From NCBI GenBank assembly GCA_002686955.1, contig NYZA01000089.1:1-19213 (forward strand): DNA of 19,213 bases, written 5' to 3'. This document shows positions 1 to 6,793 of the stretch, one piece after another. The DNA comes from Gemmatimonadota bacterium. GTDB lineage: Bacteria > GCA-2686955. The translations under genes and the position numbers were made by a program. How positions within the stretch are numbered: the stretch's first letter is position 1; the number at the start of each line of letters is the position of its first letter. A model generated the notes under the pieces. It was not told the DNA's origin, made no database searches, and saw nothing but the letters and a program-made list of their open reading frames with translations.

Positions 1-206
1 CGCAGGCGAAGTCGGACGGAGGGCGCCACGCGATCGGTGGGATTCGACGTTGCTTTGACCATCCGGTCTGAATGTCCGCTGGCTTCGGCGACCGAATCGA
101 TGTAGGCGCAGGCCAATGCTGCGATCCTGGAACCCTCGATCGTCGCCGCGGGCGCGCGAAGACCGGCGCCGATGAGAATGCTGACGATCAAGGTTCGAGA
201 GATCAT
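1..206 (-). CDS. flgA: FlgA, P-ring assembly chaperone (N-terminal fragment)
   Basis: An open frame starts at ATG 206-204 and runs without a stop off the left edge, giving 68 complete codons. It begins with MISRTLIVSILIGAGLRAPA, a short basic start and a hydrophobic core ending in an Ala-rich cleavage region: a Sec signal peptide. The start lies 5 bp after the flgG stop, with an AGG about 8 nt upstream. No diagnostic SAF domain is visible because the C-terminal part is missing. The call rests on the signal peptide and on the common order flgF-flgG-flgA-flgH-flgI. FlgA is a periplasmic chaperone that helps FlgI assemble into the P ring around the rod. Another periplasmic flagellar protein such as FlgH or FlgI is possible but less likely at this position. 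Confidence 0.6.
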   Translation of the reverse strand, partial: MISRTLIVSILIGAGLRAPAATIEGSRIAALACAYIDSVAEASGHSDRMVKATSNPTDRVAPSVRLRL

Positions 207-211
207 CGAAA

Positions 212-997
212 CTACCTGAGGTTGTTGGCGAGTTGCAGCATTTCGTCCGACGTTTGGATCGCCTTGGAGGAGATCTCGTAGGCACGCTGGGCCATGATCA
301 TGTTCACCATCTCGTTCACGACTTCTACATTCGATGCCTCGACGAACCCTTGTCTCAGGGTGCCGACGCCCTGAGTTCCGGGAGATGCGAGCAAGGGCTC
401 ACCCGAGGCCGGAGTCCTGCGAAAAAGATTCCTTCCCTGCGCCGCAAGACCGTTCGGGTTGATGAATCGGGCCAGGACCAGCTCGCCGAGATCAACGGGA
501 AAATCTTCTCCATGAAGGAACGCTTGCACCACACCATCGGCGGAGATCGAAATGCTGCTCGCATCATCGGGCACGGCGATATCCGGTTCGATTCTGAATC
601 CCGAAGAGGTGACGATCGAGCCATCCGCAGAGAGCTTCAAGCTGCCGTCGCGGGTGTAGGCGATCTCACCGTCGGGCATCCGAATCTGAAGGAACCCGTT
701 TCCTTCGATCACGAGGTCGAGGGGATTGCCCGTTTCGACGAGGTCGCCCTGAGCGAACTGGCGATTCGAAGCCACGACCGTCGTCCCGTGCCCGACCTGG
801 AGCTGCACCGGCACTTCTACTCCCCGAAAGAGACTGGCGCCGGCTTCTTGCAGTTTCTGATAGATCAGATCCTGGAACTCCATTGTCGTGCGCTTGAACG
901 CCGTGGTGTTGACGTTCGCGAGGTTGTTGGCGATCGTATCGATCTGCCGTTGCTGGGCCGACATTCCGGTTGCGGCCGTGTGCATGGCGTTCAGCAT
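212..997 (-). CDS. flgG: FlgG, distal rod protein
   Basis: A 261-residue protein of normal FlgG length. The N-terminus carries the rod/hook signature (ATGMSAQQRQIDTIANNLAN, then VNTTAFKRT), and the C-terminus carries the matching helix ending in ISSKAIQTSDEMLQLANNLR. These two helices pack together to form the coiled-coil core of axial proteins. The stretch just after the N-terminal motif (MEFQDLIYQKLQEAG) is the FlgG-specific segment that straightens the rod relative to the hook. The protein is exported by the flagellar type III apparatus and forms the distal rod through the P and L rings. The start has a GAGG about 5 nt upstream and lies 11 bp after the flgF stop, so it is cotranscribed with flgF. 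It ends with TAG at 214-212, just before flgA. Confidence 0.97.
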   Translation of the reverse strand: MLNAMHTAATGMSAQQRQIDTIANNLANVNTTAFKRTTMEFQDLIYQKLQEAGASLFRGVEVPVQLQVGHGTTVVASNRQFAQGDLVETGNPLDLVIEGNGFLQIRMPDGEIAYTRDGSLKLSADGSIVTSSGFRIEPDIAVPDDASSISISADGVVQAFLHGEDFPVDLGELVLARFINPNGLAAQGRNLFRRTPASGEPLLASPGTQGVGTLRQGFVEASNVEVVNEMVNMIMAQRAYEISSKAIQTSDEMLQLANNLR

Positions 998-1008
998 CGG
1001 ATCCTCTC

Positions 1009-1734
1009 CTATGCGGTGCGGCCGACACGATTGACAGCGGTGCCGACGCTTTCTCCTTGGATCTTCATGGCGCGCTGCGCGGCTTCGTATTCCCTGAAGA
1101 GCGCCATCATCGTCGTCATCTCTTCGATGCCCGTGGCGTTGGACGATTCGAGAAAGCCTTGACGCACTTCGAAATCGGAAGCAGGAGCGGGGAGCCCCTG
1201 ATCCAGGCGGTAGCGGCCGGCCTCGATCTTCTCGAGCCGATTCGTGTCTTCCACGGAAACCACCCGCACACGATCGACCGCCTTCGTGTCCGCCGACACC
1301 GTTCCATCTGCGCCGATGGTAAGCGTTGTGGTTCCGAGAGGAATGGTGATCGCTCCCCCGGATCCCAGCAGCGGTTCGCCGAGGGAGTTGACGATCTGGC
1401 CCTGCTCGGTGAGATGGAAGCTGGCGCCACGGGTCAGCGCTTCTCCACTGGCCGTCCGCACCACGAAGAACCCTTCGCCCGACAGTGCCAAGTCCAAGGG
1501 AGCCCCGGTCTGACGCAAAGAACCCTGACCGAAGTCGGTCACCATACGCTCACTGAGCGCGAATCCATGATCATCCGGAGCCGTCGAATCTTCTGGTACA
1601 CGGAGGAGCTCGACGAAAAGACGGTCCTTTTTGAAGGCTGTGGTGTTCAGATTCGCGAGGTTGTTGGAGACCACGGCCTGCTGATTGATGCGCGGAATCA
1701 GCGCCAGGGCGGCGTGACGAAGTCCTTTGACCAT
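1009..1734 (-). CDS. flgF: FlgF, proximal rod protein
   Basis: A 241-residue flagellar basal-body rod protein. It has the N-terminal helix with the NNLANLNTTAFKKDR signature and a C-terminal helix containing EEMTTMMALFREYEAAQRAM, typical of FlgF rather than FlgG. It forms part of the proximal rod crossing the periplasm and is exported by the flagellar type III gate encoded upstream in this window. The ATG has a well-placed AGGAG 5 nt upstream. It is the first gene of a separate unit, flgF-flgG-flgA: 167 bp separate it from the preceding gene, and a strong sigma-54 type promoter lies there. The C-terminal end (SVGTAVNRVGRTA) is slightly longer than the usual core. Confidence 0.95.
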   Translation of the reverse strand: MVKGLRHAALALIPRINQQAVVSNNLANLNTTAFKKDRLFVELLRVPEDSTAPDDHGFALSERMVTDFGQGSLRQTGAPLDLALSGEGFFVVRTASGEALTRGASFHLTEQGQIVNSLGEPLLGSGGAITIPLGTTTLTIGADGTVSADTKAVDRVRVVSVEDTNRLEKIEAGRYRLDQGLPAPASDFEVRQGFLESSNATGIEEMTTMMALFREYEAAQRAMKIQGESVGTAVNRVGRTA

Positions 1735-1766
1735 CTCATCTCCTCGTTTTGGGGCAGCCTACTACC

Positions 1767-1781
1767 GCAATACCTGTGCCA
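1767..1781 (-). promoter_or_regulatory. Sigma-54 (RpoN) promoter for flgFGA
   Basis: Read on the minus strand, TGGCACAGGTATTGC matches the sigma-54 consensus TGGCAC-N5-TTGC exactly. The invariant GG (1780-1779) and GC (1768-1767) are separated by exactly 10 nt. This predicts a start at a G near 1755, giving a leader of about 20 nt before the flgF ATG at 1734 with its AGGAG. Sigma-54 control of rod and hook genes by an AAA+ activator (FleQ, FlrC or FlbD types) is well known in polarly flagellated bacteria. The activator gene is not in this window. Confidence 0.85.
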
Positions 1782-1818
1782 TCGATCCGCGAGGTTGTGG
1801 CGCAGAGGCAAGTGAATG

Positions 1819-1845
1819 ATACGTATGTTTCTCAGCAAGAGAGAA
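1819..1845. promoter_or_regulatory. Candidate activator-binding palindromes upstream of the flgF promoter
   Basis: The perfect 8-bp palindrome ATACGTAT (1819-1826) is followed by the inverted repeat TTCTC-N7-GAGAA (1829-1845). They lie about 65-90 nt upstream of the predicted sigma-54 start. Sigma-54 promoters need an upstream enhancer-binding protein, so these are the most obvious candidates, but short AT-rich palindromes also arise by chance. The rest of the intergenic region (1735-1901) holds only the promoter and a weak GCCGG/CCGGC hairpin just after the preceding gene's stop (minus strand, about 1880-1895), without a U tract. Confidence 0.25.
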
Positions 1846-1901
1846 TGCTTCCGCGGGTGCTATCACCGGCAGGATGCGCCGGATCGGCCGGCAAAGAATG
1901 C

Positions 1902-3017
1902 CTATACGGAAACCACGAGCGCGTGAATGCGCGCCATTCGGGCGGCATCGGTGGCTCTTTCGATCAACGCAACAGGTGACTCATCATCTCTGCGCAGTTC
2001 CGCCGTTCCTCCCGATGCCCGCAGTCCCGGCCCCCGGTCGACCGATATGCGAGCGATCGCATGGGCACATCGCTGCACGATTTCGCGGGTGGCTTCGGGC
2101 GGAATGCCGGGAAGAACGAGAATGAACTCATTGTTTCTTCTTCGTCCGGCGCCATTTGCTTCGCCCAAGTGCCTTCGAATGACGCGTCCGGCTTCAGCCA
2201 GCGCCCTTTCTGCTTCGGGTACGCCGACTTCCTCGCGGATCGCGTCGAGCTCGAACAGCTCGAGAACACCGACCGAGAGCGTCCCATCGTGCCGCCGGGC
2301 ATGGTGGAACTCCTCGCGAATCCTTCTCACGATTCCCCGTTCGCTGAGCAGTCCTGTGAGGTCATCTGGTCGTAGGGTACCGGAAAGCGCGCGATGGCTG
2401 TGTATCCGTGTCAGAATGGCCCCGAGCGGTGGCGCGATTGTAGAGAGGAGTTGTAGATCACTTGCGTCGAACGCGTCTCGAACAGTATGAGAGAGGTTGA
2501 GCACACCCACGATGCGATCGCCGTGAGGAAGCGCGATCGAAATGAAGCTCCTTACATACGATTTCGAGTGTTCAGGGTTGGGATGGATATTCGTAAGCAA
2601 CACTTGTGCTCCGTGACCGGCGACCCAGGCGCTGAAGCCCATACCGTTTCCAAACTCGAATCGGTCCAGCAAGTCTACTACGGGACCGTTGCGATAGACC
2701 ACAGCCAGCTTGGATCCATCGATGATGTGCTGAAAGAGCGAAACTCCGTGAAAGGGGATCTCCCGATCTATGACTTGCAGGAGTCGTTCGTAGCTCAGGT
2801 GTGGATTGTCGTTGAGTGTGCGCAGAATAGAAAGCAGCAGTCGCTTCGCCCGAACTTCCAGGACTGGATCGACCAGCTCGCAGGGCTCAGCCAAGGGCAG
2901 GACCATCGCACGAAAATCTCGTATCGTGAAGACGCTCTCGATCGGCAGTTCGTCGAGCATGGTCGCAACGCTACGGCAAAGGAGGTCAAGAGTCGAGTCG
3001 GCCTCCGCTGTTTTCAT
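1902..3017 (-). CDS. GAF domain protein with degenerate GGDEF domain
   Basis: A 371-residue cytoplasmic protein with no signal peptide or TM segment. An N-terminal helical region (about 1-70) precedes a GAF-like sensor domain (about 75-203, including GDRIVGVLNLSH) and then a GGDEF-family domain (about 215-371) beginning with the typical DDLTGLLSERG. The catalytic GGDEF loop is replaced by RNNEF at residues 294-298, and no RxxD inhibitory site is visible just upstream. It should therefore not make cyclic di-GMP; it may act as a ligand-binding or protein-interaction module. Its ATG overlaps the stop of the FapA-family gene by 4 bp (ATGA), so it is translationally coupled and ends the long flagellar operon. 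The ligand and partner are unknown. A role in motility control is inferred from context only. Confidence 0.85.
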   Translation of the reverse strand: MKTAEADSTLDLLCRSVATMLDELPIESVFTIRDFRAMVLPLAEPCELVDPVLEVRAKRLLLSILRTLNDNPHLSYERLLQVIDREIPFHGVSLFQHIIDGSKLAVVYRNGPVVDLLDRFEFGNGMGFSAWVAGHGAQVLLTNIHPNPEHSKSYVRSFISIALPHGDRIVGVLNLSHTVRDAFDASDLQLLSTIAPPLGAILTRIHSHRALSGTLRPDDLTGLLSERGIVRRIREEFHHARRHDGTLSVGVLELFELDAIREEVGVPEAERALAEAGRVIRRHLGEANGAGRRRNNEFILVLPGIPPEATREIVQRCAHAIARISVDRGPGLRASGGTAELRRDDESPVALIERATDAARMARIHALVVSV

Positions 3018-4474
3018 GGAGCTTCTCCCCCGAGGTTTTCCAGTTCGATACTCAGACCGTCATTGGAGAGCCGCGCGCGCGCCGCACCTCCGGTAGAGAC
3101 TGTTTCCATTACTGCGTCGTTGACGCGGATGAGAACGCCCGGCTGGACCGTTTCCGTAGCTACGATCGCGCCGGAACCAGAGTCCTCACGGGCCATCTGC
3201 GCGATCCTTCCTTCTTCCGAGACGAGTTGGGCCAGGCGGCCCGCGACGAGAGACTGCTGAGCTCGAATCTGAGCAAGCTCTGGAGATTCCTGATTGCTAT
3301 TCTGTTGCTTAGCGCCGCGAGGACGGAATCGCAGACTGGTGCGATCCAAAGTCGCCCACTCGTTCTCGAGTTGGCTGATTTCGGATTGCAGCTGTTTCCT
3401 GTGCGAGAGATAGCGTCGTTCCGGATCGAGTGCGACCTTGGTCGGAATGCCCCGGGGAGAACCGAGCTGTTTGGCCGAAATCTCTAGACCCGCCAGGGTG
3501 CTCCCGCCGGCCAGTGTGCCTCGGATCGAGACTCTGCTGCCACTTGCGATTGTGCTCTGTGCGGCATTGGTGAGAACGTAGACACTCCCCCCGGCGTCGA
3601 TTTCGCACTGCTCGGCACTGCGGGATGCAAAATTACCACGGCAGAATACAGTGCCGCGCTGGCGGCCGAGAAAGCTCCCGCCGAGTACAATGCTGCCGCC
3701 GGCGCGCAGCTGTGCGCTGTCCACTACGTCGGTTACGAAGAGATGTCCCTTTGCCTCGAGCGGAGCGGCACCGGAGACCCGCCCGATGACAAGCAAATGG
3801 CCATCGTACTCGTCGCCGGAGCCGAGCAGTTCCAGGGGGCCTTGGACGATCTCCACGGGCAACACATCGATTTTCGGCGGATGCAGAAGGACCATGCCGT
3901 CTCTGAGTGCGTGGACCAACAAGCGCTCTTCGTCCAAGGTCGCTTCAACCCCCTCGCCGAGCTCCAGCCGAGTCAGAGCTCCACTGATCGGTGGGAGGGT
4001 CTCGCCGGTGACCGTTTTTCCCGCGCTTAGACTCTCGTCGACACGAACCTCGGCGATCAGTTCCCCACGGCTCACCGATCCGCAGGCTTCAACGGCCGCG
4101 GACGCGAAGGCCTGGGCGCGATCGAGATCGTTCGGCCCCGGGACCGCTAAACTCACCGCCGGCTGAATCAGTACTTCGGCTCCGATCTTGGGGAAAGTCC
4201 CGACAGCGATCGTGAACGCCTGCTCGACACGCGAGAAGGTGTTCAGGCGTTCGAGAGCCGCGTGGACCGCCGACGGTTGAATGCCGGTCTTGAGCTTGTT
4301 CTTCTTCAAATAGCTGACCAACGCCGGAAGCTCGAAGGGATTGATCGGTGGCGCGTGTGGTAGCACGACAAGGGCGCAATACAGACCATCGGGTGCAATC
4401 TCCAGTCGAAGGACCGATTCGAGATTCGATGGGGGACCATCGATGGAGCCGGCCACGGGCGGGCGATCGCTCAT
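3014..4474 (-). CDS. FapA/DUF342-family protein (flagellar assembly protein A domain)
   Basis: A 486-residue soluble protein. The N-terminal third contains INPFELPALVSYLKKNKL and a GKTVTGETLPP segment typical of DUF342/FapA proteins (written ...G..V.G..I.. in relatives). Residues about 215-335 form short repeated Gly-rich beta strands (GHLLVIGRV, GSIVLGGSFLG, GSRVSIRGTLAGG), as expected for a right-handed beta-helix. Residues about 352-430 are a heptad-rich coiled coil, followed by a small C-terminal beta module (VQPGVLIRVNDAV). FapA-type proteins are often linked to flagellar or polar functions, but their molecular role is unclear. Here the ATG overlaps the upstream lipoprotein stop by 4 bp, and its own stop overlaps the GAF-GGDEF start by 4 bp, so it is embedded in the flagellar operon. 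The family assignment is from recognised sequence character and was not searched. Confidence 0.8.
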   Translation of the reverse strand: MSDRPPVAGSIDGPPSNLESVLRLEIAPDGLYCALVVLPHAPPINPFELPALVSYLKKNKLKTGIQPSAVHAALERLNTFSRVEQAFTIAVGTFPKIGAEVLIQPAVSLAVPGPNDLDRAQAFASAAVEACGSVSRGELIAEVRVDESLSAGKTVTGETLPPISGALTRLELGEGVEATLDEERLLVHALRDGMVLLHPPKIDVLPVEIVQGPLELLGSGDEYDGHLLVIGRVSGAAPLEAKGHLFVTDVVDSAQLRAGGSIVLGGSFLGRQRGTVFCRGNFASRSAEQCEIDAGGSVYVLTNAAQSTIASGSRVSIRGTLAGGSTLAGLEISAKQLGSPRGIPTKVALDPERRYLSHRKQLQSEISQLENEWATLDRTSLRFRPRGAKQQNSNQESPELAQIRAQQSLVAGRLAQLVSEEGRIAQMAREDSGSGAIVATETVQPGVLIRVNDAVMETVSTGGAARARLSNDGLSIELENLGGEAP

Positions 4475-5094
4475 GAGGGGCCTCCTGAGTCAGCGAGCTG
4501 CTGGCCCGCCTCATTCTCGAACCGGCTTAGCTCCAGTCCGATTCGTTCAGCGAGTTCCGCGACTGCCGCGCTCTCCATTCGTCGCCGTTCGAGTGCAGCG
4601 GGAGGGACCGGAGGATCGGACGAGAGCCAGCGATGGGACCAATCCCCCCGGCCGATGCCGGTGATCTGCGCACCAGGCAGCAGAACGTCGCTCTCGCTCG
4701 AGAAGACAGTAACCGTCGCTGCGGCGCGGGTGGTGCTGGCGACGCGGGTCCAGATGTAGGGAATTCGGGTCGAGCGATCGATGCCAGATCTGAAAGGCTC
4801 GGGTCGTACGATCAGAACTCGGCCGGCCTGTTTCCAGGTGAAAGGGTTGGCCAGAAGCGAAGAGACATGGTTTGCCTCGATCACCTCGATTACTCCATAG
4901 GCGCCATCGGCAGCCAGACGCCTCGAGAGTTCCAGCGCGAGACCGTCAAATGCATCAGAGGGATGTGATTGGACCAGATAGGTGTGCACCGGCGGTCGTT
5001 CCGAGTCGACGCGAAGCGGACGCAGCGACTCCGACGCACCGAACAAGCATCCGGTGGCGCCGAGAGCCAGCATGGCCATTGTGACGCGCTTCAC
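4471..5094 (-). CDS. Putative lipoprotein of unknown function
   Basis: A 207-residue protein starting at GTG 5094-5092, which overlaps the stop of the upstream membrane protein gene (GTGA, 4 bp). The first 20 residues, MKRVTMAMLALGATGCLFGA, have a basic start, a hydrophobic core and Cys16 in the context ATGC. This is an acceptable though not ideal lipobox, so a lipidated, membrane-anchored periplasmic protein is likely. The mature part alternates amphipathic helices (ALELSRRLAADGAYGVIEVI) and strands (RVLIVRP, TVTVFSS), and ends in a helix AAVAELAERIGLELSRF. This layout recalls small alpha/beta lipoproteins such as FlgO-like or LptE-like auxiliary proteins, but I see no decisive motif. It is coupled by ATGA to the FapA gene downstream. 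An envelope role linked to the flagellum is inferred from context. Confidence 0.7.
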   Translation of the reverse strand: MKRVTMAMLALGATGCLFGASESLRPLRVDSERPPVHTYLVQSHPSDAFDGLALELSRRLAADGAYGVIEVIEANHVSSLLANPFTWKQAGRVLIVRPEPFRSGIDRSTRIPYIWTRVASTTRAAATVTVFSSESDVLLPGAQITGIGRGDWSHRWLSSDPPVPPAALERRRMESAAVAELAERIGLELSRFENEAGQQLADSGGPS

Positions 5095-5630
5095 GCCTGC
5101 TCATCCTCTCCGTTGCGAGTGTAGAGATCCGCGGCCCGATGCACGGGGAATTGGGAACATAGACCGCGTGACGTCCGGCGGTCGGATCGGTTTCGAGCGA
5201 TGACCGGATCGAAGGGAGGGGAGGAAAGGGATGCTTCTCGTTGAACTCCATCCGAACTCCGACTCTCCTCGATTTCGCCTCGTTCGATCGAATCGATCTT
5301 CGCCTCCATCATCGCCAATCGTGACTCCAACTCTCGATAGATGCCGTAGGTGATCTGGAGCTCTCGCTCTCGCTGCGCAAGGCGTCTGCTGAGTCTCCTG
5401 CCGTGATCGCCGTCCATTGCATCACCTCGAGATTCGGCCAGTCGGTTGCGGTGGTCGCGCCGGGCGACGCTCGCACCGATCGCGGCGGGAGCGCAAGAGC
5501 CACTGACGAGACAGAGCAGGGCGAGTGGAGAGGTGAACACCGCGGCGAACCCGGTTGCGTACACCACCACGCTCGGAACCGCCACGACCGTCAGGCCGAG
5601 CAATGCGAGCCACGCGAACCTCGGCCGCAT
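5091..5630 (-). CDS. Two-TM coiled-coil membrane protein of unknown function
   Basis: I place the start at ATG 5630-5628 (179 residues). It has a perfect GGAGG 7 nt upstream, contained in the last codons of the preceding gene, and lies 2 bp after that gene's TGA. A longer frame to 5690 exists but would overlap the upstream gene and adds an Arg-rich tail. Two hydrophobic segments (about 5-27 and 31-54) are followed by a basic region (SVARRDHRNR) and a heptad-rich helix (about 78-118, RRLAQRERELQITYGIYREL). The tail of about 60 residues is polar and low in complexity. The predicted topology is a TM hairpin with a cytoplasmic coiled coil. No family is recognised. The next gene overlaps its stop by 4 bp. 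Confidence 0.75.
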   Translation of the reverse strand: MRPRFAWLALLGLTVVAVPSVVVYATGFAAVFTSPLALLCLVSGSCAPAAIGASVARRDHRNRLAESRGDAMDGDHGRRLSRRLAQRERELQITYGIYRELESRLAMMEAKIDSIERGEIEESRSSDGVQREASLSSPPFDPVIARNRSDRRTSRGLCSQFPVHRAADLYTRNGEDEQA

Positions 5631-5632
5631 CC

Positions 5633-5971
5633 TCAGGCCTCCAAGTCCACATGGCCGCCCGGTTCTTCGGGCGTCTTCTCGTGGGCGCATGAGCCTTCGT
5701 CGTACAGCACGAGCTGGATCTCCTCTTCGCTGTCTTTCTTTTGTCGCCGTTGTTTGCGTTTCTTCTCTTTTTCTGCATCTCGCTCGCTCAGAGCCGCGGA
5801 ATCGCTTCTCTCGGTTGCCTTGGGTCGGCTGGTGTTGGCTTGGGCCTCGCGAGCCGCCTCTTCGGTGGAGGCGCGGATCGCCTCGCCCGATTTTTGATTC
5901 TGTTCCGCGACCGTTCGAACCGCGGCCTCGACGCGGTTGACCAAATTCTGTGTGTTGATGGGGCGAGTCAT
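5633..5971 (-). CDS. Small charged protein in the flagellar operon
   Basis: A 112-residue protein with no TM segment. It starts MTRPINTQNLVNRVEAAVRT, an amphipathic helix, continues through a helical Ala/Glu-rich region, then a strongly basic block (KEKKRKQRRQKK, about 68-79), an acidic patch (DSEEEIQLVLYDEG) and a Pro/Gly tail ending GGHVDLEA. Much of it is probably disordered or coiled coil. It lies 35 bp after fliA with a strong GGAGGG 7 nt before its ATG, and its end carries the ribosome site of the next gene. I recognise no family and assign no function. Its fixed place between fliA and a coupled accessory block suggests a motility-linked role. Confidence 0.7.
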   Translation of the reverse strand: MTRPINTQNLVNRVEAAVRTVAEQNQKSGEAIRASTEEAAREAQANTSRPKATERSDSAALSERDAEKEKKRKQRRQKKDSEEEIQLVLYDEGSCAHEKTPEEPGGHVDLEA

Positions 5972-6006
5972 TGCTCTACCCTCCGTTCAAGCGCCAGGAG
6001 CGCCGC

Positions 6007-6789
6007 CTACGTTTTCGTAGCCGTGTTCGTTGCTCGCTCTTGCTGCTCCGCCATGCGACCGCGGAGCTTCAGAATCGTTTTCGTGTGGATTTGAGAGATG
6101 CGAGATTCCGATAGACTCAAGATTCGTCCAATCTCTTTGAGCGTAAGTTCTTCGTAGTAGTAAAGAGCCAGAATTAGTTTCTCTTTTTCCGGCAGTCGAT
6201 CGATAGTACGCGCGAGCTCGTCCCGCAGCTCCTCCGATTGAAGCGAATCGAGAGGATTGGACGAAGTGCTCGACTCGAGTACGTCCATCAACGTCATCGT
6301 TCCGTTGCTGCTGTCGTTCGAGTAGATCTGCTCAAGAGATAGAACAGTGGTGCTCGATACTTCCCGCACCATCTTGTTGAATTCCGGAATGCTGACTTCG
6401 AGGTGCTCGGCGATTTCCGAGTTCGTTGCCGTTCGCCCTAGCTTCTGGTCCAGAACTCTGCAGGCCTTTTCGATCTTCTTCGTCTTCTGCCGGATCGAGC
6501 GCGGTATCCAATCCAGCGAACGAAGCTCATCCATGATCGCTCCGTAGACCCGCATCTTGGCGAATGTCTCGAAGGCGATTCCTTTGTCGGGATCGAAACG
6601 CTCGATGGCGTTCATGAGTCCCAAGATGCCGACGCTTTCCAGATCGGAGACCTCGACATGCGGCGGCAAGCTCGCGGCGGTTTTCGATGCGATGTAACCG
6701 ACGAGCGACATGTAGCACTCGATCAATCTGTTTCGAACATCGGTGGCTCGGCTATGCCGGTATTCGGTCCAGAGCTCTTGGTGTTTCAT
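6007..6789 (-). CDS. fliA: FliA, flagellar sigma-28 factor
   Basis: A 260-residue group 3 sigma factor of FliA/WhiG type. Region 2 spans about residues 21-90 with the signature DLESVGILGLMNAIERFDP and FETFAKMRVYGAIMDELR, followed by the linker SLDWIPRSIR typical of FliA. Region 3 covers about 95-180. Region 4 (about 200-250) has a helix-turn-helix, LTLKEIGRILSLSESRISQI. FliA directs transcription of late genes such as flagellin and often motAB and chemotaxis genes. Its anti-sigma factor FlgM is not present here. The ATG is only 4 bp after the flhG stop and lacks a clear Shine-Dalgarno, which suggests translational coupling. It matches the family's usual length. Confidence 0.97.
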   Translation of the reverse strand: MKHQELWTEYRHSRATDVRNRLIECYMSLVGYIASKTAASLPPHVEVSDLESVGILGLMNAIERFDPDKGIAFETFAKMRVYGAIMDELRSLDWIPRSIRQKTKKIEKACRVLDQKLGRTATNSEIAEHLEVSIPEFNKMVREVSSTTVLSLEQIYSNDSSNGTMTLMDVLESSTSSNPLDSLQSEELRDELARTIDRLPEKEKLILALYYYEELTLKEIGRILSLSESRISQIHTKTILKLRGRMAEQQERATNTATKT

Positions 6790-6793
6790 GGTG

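Noticed and set aside
233-1162. Plus-strand open frame (309 codons) opposite flgG and flgF
   Set aside because: It is a shadow of two conserved rod genes and has no domain or ribosome site.
890-1800. Repeated GCGAGGTTGTTGG near 912 and 1655, with a similar GCGAGGTTGTGG near 1789
   Set aside because: The first two copies encode the shared NNLAN motif of paralogous FlgG and FlgF. The third, in the intergenic region, differs by one base and has no symmetry or spacing that suggests a binding site.
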